From Saccharothrix sp. S26 (lineage in GTDB: Bacteria; Actinomycetota; Actinomycetes; Mycobacteriales; Pseudonocardiaceae): a DNA stretch of 64,000 nucleotides. Where the stretch lies: assembly GCF_021390395.1 (NCBI RefSeq), contig NZ_JAJUWT010000019.1, forward strand, positions 158,598 to 222,597. Direction: 5' to 3'. The notes below the pieces were generated by a model. That model made no database searches, was not told the DNA's origin, and saw only the letters and a list, made by a program, of their open reading frames with translations. Below, one piece after another: positions 27,763 through 36,933 of the stretch (position 1 is its first letter; each line of letters begins with the position of its first letter). Position numbers and translations under genes: made by a program.

Positions 27763-28605
27763 GTGTCGCGGCTGGTCGGCTGGCTGTTCACGCTGCCCGC
27801 GCTGGTGGTGTACGCGGTGTTCGTGCTGCGGCCGCTGGCCTCGACGGTCCAGTACTCGCTGTACCGGTGGGACGGGGTCGGCCCGTCCACCTGGGTCGGC
27901 TGGGACAACTACCGCGCGGTGCTGACCGACCCGGACCTGCACGGCACGCTCGGGCACGCGCTCGTGCTGGTCTTGTTCTTCACCGGGGTGCCGGTGCCGC
28001 TGGGCCTGCTGGCCGCCGCGGTGGTCCGGCGCGCCAGGGCGAGCCGGCCGGTGCGGGCGGTCCTGCTGCTGCCCCAGGCCACGCCGCTGGTGGCCGCGGG
28101 GTTCGCGTGGAGCCTGCTGCTGTCGTCCACGGGCGCGGTGAACCGGCTGTTGGCCGCGGTCGGCCTGGGCGGCGTGACGCGGGCGTGGCTGGGCGACTCG
28201 ACGACCGCGCTGGCGGCGGTGGGCGTGATCGGGGCGTGGGTGCTGCTGGGCCTGTGCACGACGGTGCTGCTGTCGGGCGTGGACCGGATCGACCCGGCGC
28301 TGTACGAGGCGGCACGGCTGGACGGCGCGGGCCCCTGGCGGGAGTTCCGCGCGGTGACGCTGCCGGGCGTGCGGCGGCAGGTCGGCGTGTGCGTGGCCGT
28401 GACGGCGGTCGCGGCGCTGGCGAGCTTCGACATCGTCTACGTCACCACCCAGGGCGGCCCGGCCCGGGCCACGTCGGTGCCGGGGCTGGAGGTGTTCCAG
28501 CTCGCGTTCGCCCAGCGCGAGGTGGGCCTGGCGTCGGCGCTGGCGGTGGTGCTCGTGGTGCTGGTCCTGGCCGTGATCACGCCCGTGTTGCGGTGGGCCC
28601 GGTGA
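27763..28605 (+). CDS. Sugar ABC importer permease (MalF type)
   Basis: The GTG at 27763 follows GAGG, 7 bp after the lipoprotein gene's stop; 280 residues. It has membrane helices from VGWLFTLPALVVYAVFVLRP onward and the EAA loop YEAARLDGAGPWREFRAVTLPG. It is co-transcribed with its neighbours. Confidence 0.9.
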   Translation: MSRLVGWLFTLPALVVYAVFVLRPLASTVQYSLYRWDGVGPSTWVGWDNYRAVLTDPDLHGTLGHALVLVLFFTGVPVPLGLLAAAVVRRARASRPVRAVLLLPQATPLVAAGFAWSLLLSSTGAVNRLLAAVGLGGVTRAWLGDSTTALAAVGVIGAWVLLGLCTTVLLSGVDRIDPALYEAARLDGAGPWREFRAVTLPGVRRQVGVCVAVTAVAALASFDIVYVTTQGGPARATSVPGLEVFQLAFAQREVGLASALAVVLVVLVLAVITPVLRWAR

Positions 28606-28620
28606 ACGCCGGGTGGGCCG
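28591..28620. repeat. Imperfect 30-bp direct repeat (copy 1)
   Basis: This stretch, spanning the stop of the MalF-type permease gene, matches 28728-28757 at 25 of 30 positions. Copy 2 contains the start of the next permease gene. The GTGAACGCCGGGTGG here looks like an older start of that gene, displaced by a 137-bp insertion or duplication. Confidence 0.5.
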
Positions 28621-28727
28621 GTGATCGTGGTGCCGGCGGTCATCGCACCCGCGCCGACGCGATGAAAACCCGGCCGACCGCACGCGGGCCGGCGGTCGTG
28701 GGGTCGGTCGTCATCACGTGCTTCCCC

Positions 28728-28757
28728 CGGTGGGCGCGATGAACACCGGGCGGGGCG
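28728..28757. repeat. Imperfect 30-bp direct repeat (copy 2), containing the MalG permease start
   Basis: Second copy of the repeat at 28591-28620. The ATG used by the next gene lies inside it, with only a weak ribosome site in front. Confidence 0.5.
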
Positions 28758-29584
28758 CGGGCAGGTTGGTGCTGGTGGCGCTGGTGGTCGTCACCCTCCT
28801 GCCGTTCGCCGACCTCTTCGTCACGGCGCTGCACCCGCCCGGCTCCTACCCTCGGGGCCTCACCTGGCCCGACGACCCGCACTGGTCGAACTTCGCGACC
28901 GCGTGGCGGGACGGGCGGGTGGCCGGCCCGCTGGCGTCGAGCGGGCTGGTCGCGCTCGGGGTGGTCGGGGTGACGCTGGCGCTGGCCGCGCCGGCGGGCT
29001 ACGCGCTCGGGCACCTGCGGTTCACCGGTCACCGGGTGGTGTTCGCGCTGTTCGCGGTGGGGCTCGTGCTGCCGTTGGAGGCCATCGTCACCCCGCTGTA
29101 CCACCAGGTCCGCGACCTCGGCCTGCTCGACACCCGGTGGGGCCTGGTCGCGGCGCTGGTCGCGGTGCACCTGCCGTTCGCGGTGTTCTGGCTGCGCGCC
29201 CACTTCGCCGGCGTGCCGCCCGAGCTGTCCGACAGCGCGCGCTTGGACGGGGCCGGCCCGTGGCAGCTGTTCCGGCGGGTGCACCTGCCCCTGGCCGGGC
29301 CCGCGCTGTCGCCGCTGGCGGTCCTGCTGTTCGTGTGGACGTGGAACCACTTCCTGCTGGCGATCGTGCTGGTGGACGACCCGGCGCGGCGCACGGCGGC
29401 GGGCGCGCTCGGCGCGTTCCAGGGCCGTTGGGGCACGGACGTCCCCCTGCTGTGCGCCGGGTCGCTGCTCCTCGTCGCGCCGCTGCTGCCGGTGGTCGTG
29501 CTGCTGCACCGCCGACTGCCCGAATTCGGCCGCCCCGCCGGACGCCGGCCGACGCAATCGCGGAACGACGTCCCGGTGAGCTAA
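28739..29584 (+). CDS. Sugar ABC importer permease (MalG type)
   Basis: The ATG at 28739 gives 281 residues; a GTG seven codons upstream is also possible. Helices start at GRLVLVALVVVTLLPFADLF. The EAA loop reads SDSARLDGAGPWQLFRRVHL. Unlike the other transporter genes, it is separated from its upstream partner by 133 bp instead of overlapping it, because of the direct repeat noted at 28591 and 28728. Operator box 29580 overlaps its stop. Confidence 0.88.
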   Translation: MNTGRGAGRLVLVALVVVTLLPFADLFVTALHPPGSYPRGLTWPDDPHWSNFATAWRDGRVAGPLASSGLVALGVVGVTLALAAPAGYALGHLRFTGHRVVFALFAVGLVLPLEAIVTPLYHQVRDLGLLDTRWGLVAALVAVHLPFAVFWLRAHFAGVPPELSDSARLDGAGPWQLFRRVHLPLAGPALSPLAVLLFVWTWNHFLLAIVLVDDPARRTAAGALGAFQGRWGTDVPLLCAGSLLLVAPLLPVVVLLHRRLPEFGRPAGRRPTQSRNDVPVS

Positions 29585-29606
29585 AAGTGTTTGCGCTAAC
29601 TTTAGC
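29580..29606. promoter_or_regulatory. Extended LacI-type operator at the end of the importer operon
   Basis: The core TGTTTGCGCTAACT (29588-29601) has left arm GCTAAAAG and right arm TTTAGC, matching the 25068 element at 24 of 27 positions. It overlaps the stop of the permease gene and lies 283 bp upstream of the GH10 gene. Confidence 0.68.
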
Positions 29607-29853
29607 TTCGGCCTGGGCATTCACCGTCGAACGACATTCGACCTGACCACAGCCCTGGACGGCCCGCCGTCCCGGCCCGAACGGCGCAACAGTGTCGTAC
29701 CGAAGCCGCCTACCAGCACGAAATGTTTTCGTAACGTCTTGACCGCCCGTGTGTCATCCTTCACAGTCTGAGAGGTAAGGCGCGCGCTCTTCGCGCCGAC
29801 TACCGCGCTTCAATGCCATCACATTCGAACCGAGGATGATCAAAACCCAAGGT

Positions 29854-29867
29854 TGTTAACGCTAACA
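29854..29867. promoter_or_regulatory. LacI-type operator just upstream of the GH10 xylanase
   Basis: The site reads TGTTAACGCTAACA, 21 bp before the ATG, a position where a bound repressor would block the start region of the transcript. With the box at 29580 it brackets the 305-bp leader. Confidence 0.68.
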
Positions 29868-29888
29868 CCAGGTGTTTAAGGACATGTG

Positions 29889-31367
29889 ATGAATCAATCG
29901 ACACGAGCGGTCATTCGGTCGACGCCCGCGCGTCGACCGAGAACAACGGCGTTGCTGCTCGTCGCGGGACTCGTGACCACCATGATGACGGTGGTGTTCG
30001 GCGGCCAGGCCATGGCCGGCACGACGCTGGGTGCTTCGGCGGCGGAGAAGGGCCGGTACTTCGGCGCCGCCGTCGCGGCGGGCAAGCTCGGCGACAGCAC
30101 GTACACGACGATCCTGAACCGCGAGTTCAACAGCGTCACCGCCGAGAACGAGATGAAGATGGACGCGACCGAGCCCAACCAGGGCCAGTTCACGTTCACC
30201 AACGGCGACCGGATCGTCAACCACGCCATCAGCCGCGGCATGAAGGTGCGCGGCCACACGCTGGCGTGGCACTCGCAGCAGCCGGGCTGGATGCAGCGCA
30301 TGGAGGGCTCCGCGCTGCGCCAGGCCATGGTCAACCACATCACCCGGGTCGCCACGTACTACCGGGGCAAGATCCACTCCTGGGACGTGGTCAACGAGGC
30401 GTTCGCCGACGGCACCAGCGGCGGGCGGCGCGACTCCAACCTCCAGCGCACCGGCAACGACTGGATCGAGGTCGCGTTCCGCACCGCCCGCGCGGCCGAC
30501 CCGGGCGCGAAGCTCTGCTACAACGACTACAACACCGACAGCATCAACCCGAAGTCGACCGGCATCTACAACATGGTGCGCGACTTCAAGGCCCGCGGCG
30601 TGCCGATCGACTGCGTGGGCTTCCAGTCCCACCTGACCAACTCCGCGCCGTCTGACTACCAGGCCAACCTCCAGCGCTTCGCCGACCTCGGCGTGGACGT
30701 GCAGATCACCGAGCTCGACATCTCCGGGTCCAACCAGGCCAACGCCTACGCCGCCGTCACGCGTGCGTGCCTGGCCGTCGCCCGGTGCAACGGCATCACC
30801 GTCTGGGGCATCCGCGACAGCGACTCGTGGCGCACCGGGCAGAACCCGCTGCTGTTCGACGCCTCGGGCAACAAGAAGGCCGCCTACACCGCGGTGCTCA
30901 ACGCCCTCAACGAGGGCTCGAGCCAGCCGGGCGTCATCGACACCACCGCGTGGTACGTGCTGGTCAACCGCAACAGCGGCAAGGCGTTGGACGTCTACAA
31001 CCTGGCCACCAACGACGGGGCGCGCATCACGCAGTGGACGCGCAACGACGGCAACCAGCAGCAGTGGCAGTTCGTCGACTCCGGCGGCGGCTACTACCGG
31101 GTGAAGTCGCGGCTGTCCGGCAAGGTGCTCGACGTCTACAACTTCTCCACCGCCGACGGCGCGAACATCGTCCAGTGGTCCGACGGCAACGGCGCGAACC
31201 AGCAGTTCCGTGCGGTGGACGCGAGCGGTTACGTCCGCCTGATCAACCGCAACAGCGGCAAGGCCGTCGAGGTGCAGGGCGCGTCGACCGCCGACGGCGG
31301 CAACGTCGTGCAGTACAGCGACTGGGGCGGCGCCAACCAGCAGTGGCAGCTCGTCCGCGTCGGGTGA
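29889..31367 (+). CDS. Secreted GH10 endo-beta-1,4-xylanase with CBM13 (ricin) tail
   Basis: The ATG at 29889 has AAGGA at the right spacing; 492 residues. Signal peptide ARRPRTTALLLVAGLVTTMM to about residue 44. The GH10 barrel at about 45-340 shows VTAENEMKMDA, HTLAWHSQQPGW, the acid/base in WDVVNEAF (Glu170) and the nucleophile in ITELDIS (Glu275). A linker leads to a CBM13 with three QxW repeats. The CBM13 DNA is nearly identical to the module at the front of the next gene (repeat pair 30948/31655). This layout is the classic actinomycete xylanase A type. A second GH10 begins at 63741. Confidence 0.95.
   Translation: MNQSTRAVIRSTPARRPRTTALLLVAGLVTTMMTVVFGGQAMAGTTLGASAAEKGRYFGAAVAAGKLGDSTYTTILNREFNSVTAENEMKMDATEPNQGQFTFTNGDRIVNHAISRGMKVRGHTLAWHSQQPGWMQRMEGSALRQAMVNHITRVATYYRGKIHSWDVVNEAFADGTSGGRRDSNLQRTGNDWIEVAFRTARAADPGAKLCYNDYNTDSINPKSTGIYNMVRDFKARGVPIDCVGFQSHLTNSAPSDYQANLQRFADLGVDVQITELDISGSNQANAYAAVTRACLAVARCNGITVWGIRDSDSWRTGQNPLLFDASGNKKAAYTAVLNALNEGSSQPGVIDTTAWYVLVNRNSGKALDVYNLATNDGARITQWTRNDGNQQQWQFVDSGGGYYRVKSRLSGKVLDVYNFSTADGANIVQWSDGNGANQQFRAVDASGYVRLINRNSGKAVEVQGASTADGGNVVQYSDWGGANQQWQLVRVG
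30948..31363 (+). repeat. Near-identical CBM13 module, copy 1 (GH10 C-terminus)
   Basis: About 416 bp closely matching 31655-32073, in the same orientation and frame, differing by scattered substitutions and one extra codon in copy 2. Here the module ends a xylanase; in copy 2 it begins a GH43. Confidence 0.85.
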
Positions 31368-31432
31368 TCCGACCCCCGACCGCCCCACCGCACGGGTCTG
31401 GGCCCCAGACCGACTCACCCTGTTGACCGGAC

Positions 31433-31465
31433 CCGGAGCCCCCGCACCGCGTGCGGGGGCTCCGG
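31433..31465 (+). terminator. Hairpin terminator after the GH10 gene
   Basis: A perfect 15-bp stem (CCGGAGCCCCCGCAC with its complement) with a 3-base loop lies 66 bp after the stop. A second small hairpin, GGTCTGGG/CCCAGACC, lies at 31395-31411. Confidence 0.7.
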
Positions 31466-31504
31466 TCTTCCGACGCCGCCCGACGCGGCGGGTAAGGAGC
31501 AGTC

Positions 31505-33613
31505 ATGTCCGTCCCCGATGAACTCCCACGACGCCTGGCGCGCCGACGCGCCCGGTTGTCGCGGATGGCCGCGGTGGTGGCCGCGGTCGTGCTCGGCGGT
31601 GTGATGGTCGTCTTCAGCTCGGCGACCAGCTCGGCGGCGACCGTCGACACGAACGCGTGGTACGTGCTGGTCAACCGCAACAGCGGCAAGGCGTTGGACG
31701 TCTACAACCTGGCCACCAACGACGGCGCGCGCATCACGCAGTGGACCCGCAACGACGGCAACCAGCAGCAGTGGCAGTTCGTCGACTCCGGCGGCGGCTA
31801 CTACCGCGTCAAGTCACGCCACTCCGGCAAGGTGCTCGACGTCTACAACTTCTCCACCGCCGACGGCGCGAACATCGTCCAGTGGTCCGACGGCAACGGC
31901 ACCAACCAGCAGTTCCGGCTGGCCGACTCCGACGGCGGCTACGTGCGGCTGATCAACCGCAACAGCAACAAGGCCGTCGAGGTGCAGGGCGCGTCCACGG
32001 CGGACGGCGGCAACATCGTCCAGTACAGCGACTGGGGCGGCGCCAACCAGCAGTGGCAGCTCGTCCGCGTCGGCGGGACCGGCCCCACCACCACGACTAC
32101 GACCTCGCAGCAACCGGGCGGCCAGTACACCAACCCGGTGGTGTGGCAGGACTTCGCCGACGTCGAGGTCATCCGGGTCGGTGACGCCTACTACATGACC
32201 GCGTCGACCATGCACTACTCGCCCGGCGCACCGATCCTGCGCTCGTACGACCTGGTGAACTGGGAGTTCGCCGGGCACTCGGTGCCGTCGCTGGACTTCG
32301 GCACCAAGTACGACCTGACCAACGGGCAGCGGGCCTACGTCAACGGGATCTGGGCGTCGACCCTGCAGTACCGGCCGAGCAACAAGACGTACTACTGGGC
32401 CGGGTGCATCGACTTCAACGACACCTACATCTACACGGCGACCAGCGTCGAGGGCCCGTGGAACCGGCACGCCCAGATCGACAACTGCTACTACGACGCG
32501 GGCATGCTCGTCGACGACAACGACACGATGTACGTCGCCTACGGCAACAGCACGATCAGCGTCGCGCAGCTCTCCGCCGACGGCCGCACCCAGGTCCGCG
32601 CGCAGCAGGTGTTCCAGACCCCGTCGAACATCGGGACGCTGGAGGGCGCGAGGTTCTACAAGCGCAACGGCAGCTACTACATCTGGCTGACCCGGCCCGC
32701 CAACGGCCAGTACGTGCTCAAGTCCGACAACGGCCCGTTCGGCCCGTACACCGTGCGCCAGGTGCTGCTCGACCTGCCGGGCCCGATCCCCGGCGGTGGC
32801 GTGCCGCACCAGGGCGGCCTGGTCCAGACGCAGACCGGGTCCTGGTACTACATGTCGTTCGTCGACGCCTACCCCGGCGGCCGGGTGCCCGCCCTCGCCC
32901 CGATCACCTGGACCGCGGACGGCTGGCCGACGCTGCAGACCGTCAACGGCCGGTGGGGCGTGAACTACCCCTCGCCGCTGCCGACCCGCCCGGTCAAGCC
33001 GCTCACGGGGACCGACACGTTCGCCGGCACGGCGCTGGGCCCGCAGTGGGAGTGGAACCACGACCCGGACACGACCCGGTACTCGGTGAACAACGGGTTG
33101 AGGTTGCAGACGGCCACCGTCACCAACGACCTCTACGCGGCCCGCAACACTCTGACCCACCGCATCCAGGGCCCGACGTCCACCGCCACCATCGAGCTGG
33201 ACTACAGCACCATGCGTGACGGCGACCGGTCGGGCCTGGCGATGCTGCGCCAGTCGTCGGCGTGGATCGGCGTCCGGCGGGACAACGGCCAGACCCGCGT
33301 GGTGATGACCAACGGTCTGGCCATGGACGGCAGTTGGCGCACCACCAGCACCGGCACGGAGGCCGCGAGCGCCGCGGTCAGCGGTGGCCGGGTCTGGCTG
33401 CGGATCAACGCCGACATCCAACCCGGGTCCAACCGGGTCGCCCGCTTCTCCTACAGCACCGACGGCACGAACTTCACCCCGCTCGGCCCGACGTTCACCC
33501 TCAACAACACCTGGCAGTTCTTCATGGGCTACCGCTTCGGGATCTTCAACTTCGCCACCCAGGCACTGGGCGGCGCGGTGACCGTGCGCAAGTTCGACCT
33601 GACCACTCCATAA
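31505..33613 (+). CDS. Secreted CBM13-GH43 arabinofuranosidase/xylosidase
   Basis: The ATG follows AAGGAGC; 702 residues. A signal anchor with a long basic N-terminus (RRLARRRARLSRMAAVVAAV) precedes the CBM13 module at about 50-190, then a Thr-rich linker (TTTTTTSQQPGG). The GH43 propeller at about 205-500 has YTNPVVWQDFADVEVIRVGD (base Asp), CYYDAGMLVDDNDTMYVAYG and LEGARFYKRNGSYYIW (acid Glu). A C-terminal beta-sandwich at about 510-702 ends with FMGYRFGIFNFATQALGG. Having the lectin at the N-terminus is unusual among the window's enzymes and is explained by module shuffling from the adjacent GH10. A scrap of a homologous C-terminus occurs at 63235. Confidence 0.9.
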   Translation: MSVPDELPRRLARRRARLSRMAAVVAAVVLGGVMVVFSSATSSAATVDTNAWYVLVNRNSGKALDVYNLATNDGARITQWTRNDGNQQQWQFVDSGGGYYRVKSRHSGKVLDVYNFSTADGANIVQWSDGNGTNQQFRLADSDGGYVRLINRNSNKAVEVQGASTADGGNIVQYSDWGGANQQWQLVRVGGTGPTTTTTTSQQPGGQYTNPVVWQDFADVEVIRVGDAYYMTASTMHYSPGAPILRSYDLVNWEFAGHSVPSLDFGTKYDLTNGQRAYVNGIWASTLQYRPSNKTYYWAGCIDFNDTYIYTATSVEGPWNRHAQIDNCYYDAGMLVDDNDTMYVAYGNSTISVAQLSADGRTQVRAQQVFQTPSNIGTLEGARFYKRNGSYYIWLTRPANGQYVLKSDNGPFGPYTVRQVLLDLPGPIPGGGVPHQGGLVQTQTGSWYYMSFVDAYPGGRVPALAPITWTADGWPTLQTVNGRWGVNYPSPLPTRPVKPLTGTDTFAGTALGPQWEWNHDPDTTRYSVNNGLRLQTATVTNDLYAARNTLTHRIQGPTSTATIELDYSTMRDGDRSGLAMLRQSSAWIGVRRDNGQTRVVMTNGLAMDGSWRTTSTGTEAASAAVSGGRVWLRINADIQPGSNRVARFSYSTDGTNFTPLGPTFTLNNTWQFFMGYRFGIFNFATQALGGAVTVRKFDLTTP
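31655..32073 (+). repeat. Near-identical CBM13 module, copy 2 (GH43 N-terminus)
   Basis: Partner of 30948-31363; see that entry. The offset changes from 707 to 710 bp because of one added codon (ADSDGGY here against VDASGY there). Confidence 0.85.
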
Positions 33614-33640
33614 CGTCGCCGACCGCACCTGGGACCCGGT

Positions 33641-33667
33641 GCCCCGCTCCGCACGCGCGAGCGGGGC
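33641..33667 (+). terminator. Hairpin terminator after the CBM13-GH43 gene
   Basis: A 9-bp stem GCCCCGCTC/GAGCGGGGC with a 9-base loop, 27 bp after the stop. Confidence 0.55.
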
Positions 33668-34281
33668 CCAGGGTCGTCCGAAGCACGTCAGCGTGTCGCA
33701 CAGGGAGGAACTCGACACCCCTGACAAGCTGCGCCCCGCGCACCAAGGGAGATCGACAGCCGCTCGTGCGGCGACACAACCCATGCTCACATCCGGAAGG
33801 GTGGCTCCACCCGGCCACGGTGATCGGCATCGCCTCACGGCGCGTGGTCGGGCGGGCCACCGCCGACGGTCCGCGCACGGGCCTGGTCGTCGAGGCCCAG
33901 GACAACGCCGTCGCGGATCGCGGGGCCGCCCAGCATATTGTTAGCGTTCAACTACACCTCGCGTGATCAAACGCTTGACTATGCAACCGCTTGCTGCTGA
34001 ACGAAGAGCAGCACCTGAGCCTTTGCGCGGTGCACGTCTCAAATGGGGATTCGGTCCGGTTTCCGGGTGCACCTCAGGGTGAGCACTGTCTTGTGAGCGT
34101 GAACATGAGGTGCGACACTGGCTCCGCCGAAGCCTGCGCCGCTGAGGGAAGCCGCCGCGTCACAGCCCGCCGGCAGATCGGTCGAACCCGCGATTCCGGA
34201 CCACCGGGCAGTGCTCTGCCCGGCCGTGCGTCGACACGGATGGCAGTCGGAATGCCTTACGCACCGAGGAGCGAGATCAGG
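33668..34281. promoter_or_regulatory. Intergenic promoter region of the second GH27 gene
   Basis: About 610 bp without a credible gene. It holds two regulatory-looking palindromes: TGTTAGCGTTCAAC at 33939-33952, a weaker form of the LacI-type box, and TCAAACGCTTGA at 33967-33978. Both lie about 310-340 bp before the chosen start, so either the leader is long or the true start is further upstream in the same open frame (which reaches back to 33991). Confidence 0.5.
33939..33952. promoter_or_regulatory. Weak LacI-type operator upstream of the second GH27
   Basis: The left half-site TGTTAGC is perfect; the right half is degenerate (GTTCAAC). A second palindrome, TCAAACGCTTGA, follows 14 bp later. 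Confidence 0.5.
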
Positions 34282-35937
34282 GTGACAGCAACACGACTTC
34301 CCCGTACCCGCAGGGCGGCGACGCTGTTGGCGGCAGGCATGCTGCTGCTGTCCGGCATGACCGCGGTACTGCACACGTCGTCCGCGCAAGCGTTGGAGAA
34401 CGGAGTGGCGCGCACCCCGCCGATGGGGTGGAACTCGTGGAACACGTTCGGCTGCAACATCAACGAGACGCTGATCAAGCAGATGGCCGACACGATGGCC
34501 GGCTCCGGGATGCGTGACGCGGGCTACCAGTACGTGGTGGTGGACGACTGCTGGATGAACCCCAACCGGGACTCGGCGGGCAACCTGCAGGGCGACCCGA
34601 GCCGGTTCCCCAGCGGGATGAAGGCCCTGGGCGACTACATCCACGCCAAGGGGCTCAAGTTCGGGATCTACCAGGCGCCGCTGGCCGAGACGTGCGCCCA
34701 GTACTTCAACTCCTACCCCGGTTCGACCGGGGCGCTGGGCCACGAGGAGCAGGACGCCCGCCAGTTCGCCGCGTGGGGCGTGGACTTCCTCAAGTACGAC
34801 TGGTGCTCGCCCAGCGGCACGATCGACGACCAGGTGCGCACGTTCGCCAAGATGCGCGACGCGCTGCGCGCCACCGGCCGCCCGATCGTCTACAGCATCA
34901 ACTCCAACAGCATCCACGACAAGACCGGACCCCGGCGGAACTGGGGTGACGTGGCGAACATGTGGCGCACCACCGAGGACATCACCAACAAGTGGGACAC
35001 CGGGCAGACGAACGGGTACCCGATGGGCATCCAGAACATCGTCAACGTCACCGTCCCGCTCGCCTCCTACGCCAGGCCCGGCGGGTTCAACGACCCCGAC
35101 ATGATGGAGGTCGGCCGCGGCGGCATGACCGACACCGAGATGCGCAGCCACTTCGCCCTGTGGGCCGTCATGGCCTCACCCCTCATCGCCGGCAACGACC
35201 TGCGCAACATGGACGCCGCCACGCAGACGATCCTGAAGAACGCCAACCTCATCGCCATCAACCAGGACCCGCTCGGGTTGCAGGCCGTGCAGATCTCCAA
35301 CGACGGCACGCGGCGCGTACTGGCCAAGCGGCTGGCCAACGGCAACGTCGCGGTCGCCTTGTTCAACCAGGGTGGCGGCACGACCACCGTCTCGACCACG
35401 GCGAGCGCGATCGGCCTGTCGGGCAGCTCGTTCACGTTGCGCGACGCTTGGACCAACGGCACGACCACCACGTCGGGCACCATCTCGGCCAGCGTCCCCG
35501 CGCACGGCACGGCGGTGTACATCGTCAGCGGCGGGGGCACCACGCCCACCTCGTTCTCCCTGGTGGGTCAGAGCTCCGGCCGCTGCCTGGACATCCCCGG
35601 CAGCACGCCGACCAACGGCGCCCTGGCCCAGATCTGGGACTGCAACAACCAGACCAACCAGCGCTTCACCACCACCGCGGCCGGTGAACTGCGCGCCTAC
35701 AACGGCACGAAGTGCCTGGACGTCTACAACCAGGCCACGGCCAACGGCACCGCCGTGACGTTGTGGGACTGCAACGGCCAGGGCAACCAGCAGTTCCGCC
35801 TCAACTCCGACGGCAGCGTGACAGCGGTGGCGTCGGGCAAGTGCCTGGACGTCAACGGCGGTGCCACCGCCAACGGCACCAAGGTCATCATCTGGGACTG
35901 CCACGGCGGCACCAACCAGCGCTGGACCCGCACCTGA
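34282..35937 (+). CDS. Secreted GH27 alpha-galactosidase with ricin lectin tail (second copy)
   Basis: The GTG at 34282 is chosen because GAGGAG lies about 10 bases upstream and the signal peptide starts right away (TATRLPRTRRAATLLAAGML); in-frame ATGs at 34240 and 34252 are alternatives. The 551-residue product has RTPPMGWNSWNTFGCN, the nucleophile in LKYDWC (Asp173), the acid/base in NDPDMMEVG (Asp273), and a three-repeat ricin lectin (NQRF, NQQF, NQRW) over the last 125 residues. It is the paralogue of the gene at 23048-24697 but stands alone, under a different combination of palindromes, so the two copies may respond to different sugars. Confidence 0.92.
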   Translation: MTATRLPRTRRAATLLAAGMLLLSGMTAVLHTSSAQALENGVARTPPMGWNSWNTFGCNINETLIKQMADTMAGSGMRDAGYQYVVVDDCWMNPNRDSAGNLQGDPSRFPSGMKALGDYIHAKGLKFGIYQAPLAETCAQYFNSYPGSTGALGHEEQDARQFAAWGVDFLKYDWCSPSGTIDDQVRTFAKMRDALRATGRPIVYSINSNSIHDKTGPRRNWGDVANMWRTTEDITNKWDTGQTNGYPMGIQNIVNVTVPLASYARPGGFNDPDMMEVGRGGMTDTEMRSHFALWAVMASPLIAGNDLRNMDAATQTILKNANLIAINQDPLGLQAVQISNDGTRRVLAKRLANGNVAVALFNQGGGTTTVSTTASAIGLSGSSFTLRDAWTNGTTTTSGTISASVPAHGTAVYIVSGGGTTPTSFSLVGQSSGRCLDIPGSTPTNGALAQIWDCNNQTNQRFTTTAAGELRAYNGTKCLDVYNQATANGTAVTLWDCNGQGNQQFRLNSDGSVTAVASGKCLDVNGGATANGTKVIIWDCHGGTNQRWTRT

Positions 35938-36369
35938 TCCCCGGGTTCGACCGCGGGCCCCGGGTTCACCGCCGACCGGGACGACACCAACGCCTCGACC
36001 ACCCGGTCCGACTCGACAGCTCGGCCTGCACGACGCCCTGATCCGACTGCTGGTCGCGGCGGTGCGGCGACGTCACGTCCCCGCACCGCCGCGACATCCG
36101 CATCGAACACGTGGCCCCGGCAGCACGCAGGAAAGATTCCGTCTTCACCACAGACACCGGACATGAGGCCGTGCGGTGTGGGTCAGTGCGGCCGGCGTCG
36201 GTAGCGGGCCGTCCTCGTGGTCGATCCGGGACTTCCGGCCGAGAGTGGCGTCGTACGACTGACTGCGGCGTGGTGCGCACAGGCCGGCGGCCGCGGTCGC
36301 CGACCCCCGCAGACCATCCGCACCGCGGACCTACCCTGACCAACGACGTGAAGGGAGCACTGACGGGAG
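35938..36369. other. Intergenic region without recognised features
   Basis: GC-rich non-coding stretch between the GH27 gene and the CBM35-lectin pseudogene. No operator-like palindrome of the types seen elsewhere. Confidence 0.4.
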
Positions 36370-36895
36370 ATCCGTACTCGTGGCCGCACTGCTGCCGTCG
36401 CCTTTCGGGCCGCGGCGGCGGCCGACCTGTGGATCGAGCCCGAGACCGGTGTCCTGAACGCCACCGTGGTCGAGTCGAGCCTGGCGGGTCGACAAGACGC
36501 TGCCGCGGCCGGGCGACAACACGATCACGGTGACCGGCAACTGGGGCTGGTACCTGATCGAACCGATCAAGGTGACGCCGAGCGCGCCGCGCCGCCCGTT
36601 GCGCAACGGCGCGTTGCAGGTTTACGGCAACAAGTGCCTCGACGTACCCACGCCAGGCCCCGGGTGCCCCGGTCGAGATCCGGGACTGCAACGGCGGCGC
36701 GAATCGGCAGTGGGACCTCGACTCCGACGGCGCTGTGGTCGATCGGGAGTCCGGGCTGTGCCTGGACGTGGACTGCGCGGGCACCGCGAACTGCACCGCG
36801 GTGCTGCTGTGGACGTGCGGCGGCACCGACAACCAGAAGTGGACCCGGCAGGGTGGTGGGCCGGGGACGCCTCGCCGGCGCCCGGCCCACCACCG
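36370..36895 (+). pseudogene. Decayed CBM35 + ricin lectin gene; catalytic domain absent
   Basis: Readable fragments lie in three successive frames: ADLWIEPETGVLNATVVESS, then VDKTLPRPGDNTITVTGNWG followed by WYLIEPIKVTPSAP and GNKCLDVPTPGPG, then IRDCNGGANRQWDLDSDGAV with GLCLDVDCAGTANCTAV and TDNQKWTRQ. The first two are the two ends of a CBM35 of the kind found in secreted mannanases; the middle of the CBM is missing. The rest is a ricin-B lectin. Two frameshifts of the same phase and the loss of the catalytic domain make it non-functional. The parent was probably a secreted beta-mannanase, which is inferred from the CBM type. Confidence 0.75.
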
Positions 36896-36933
36896 CCGCG
36901 GCGGTCACGTCGGGATGGCGGGGTCGTACCGAA

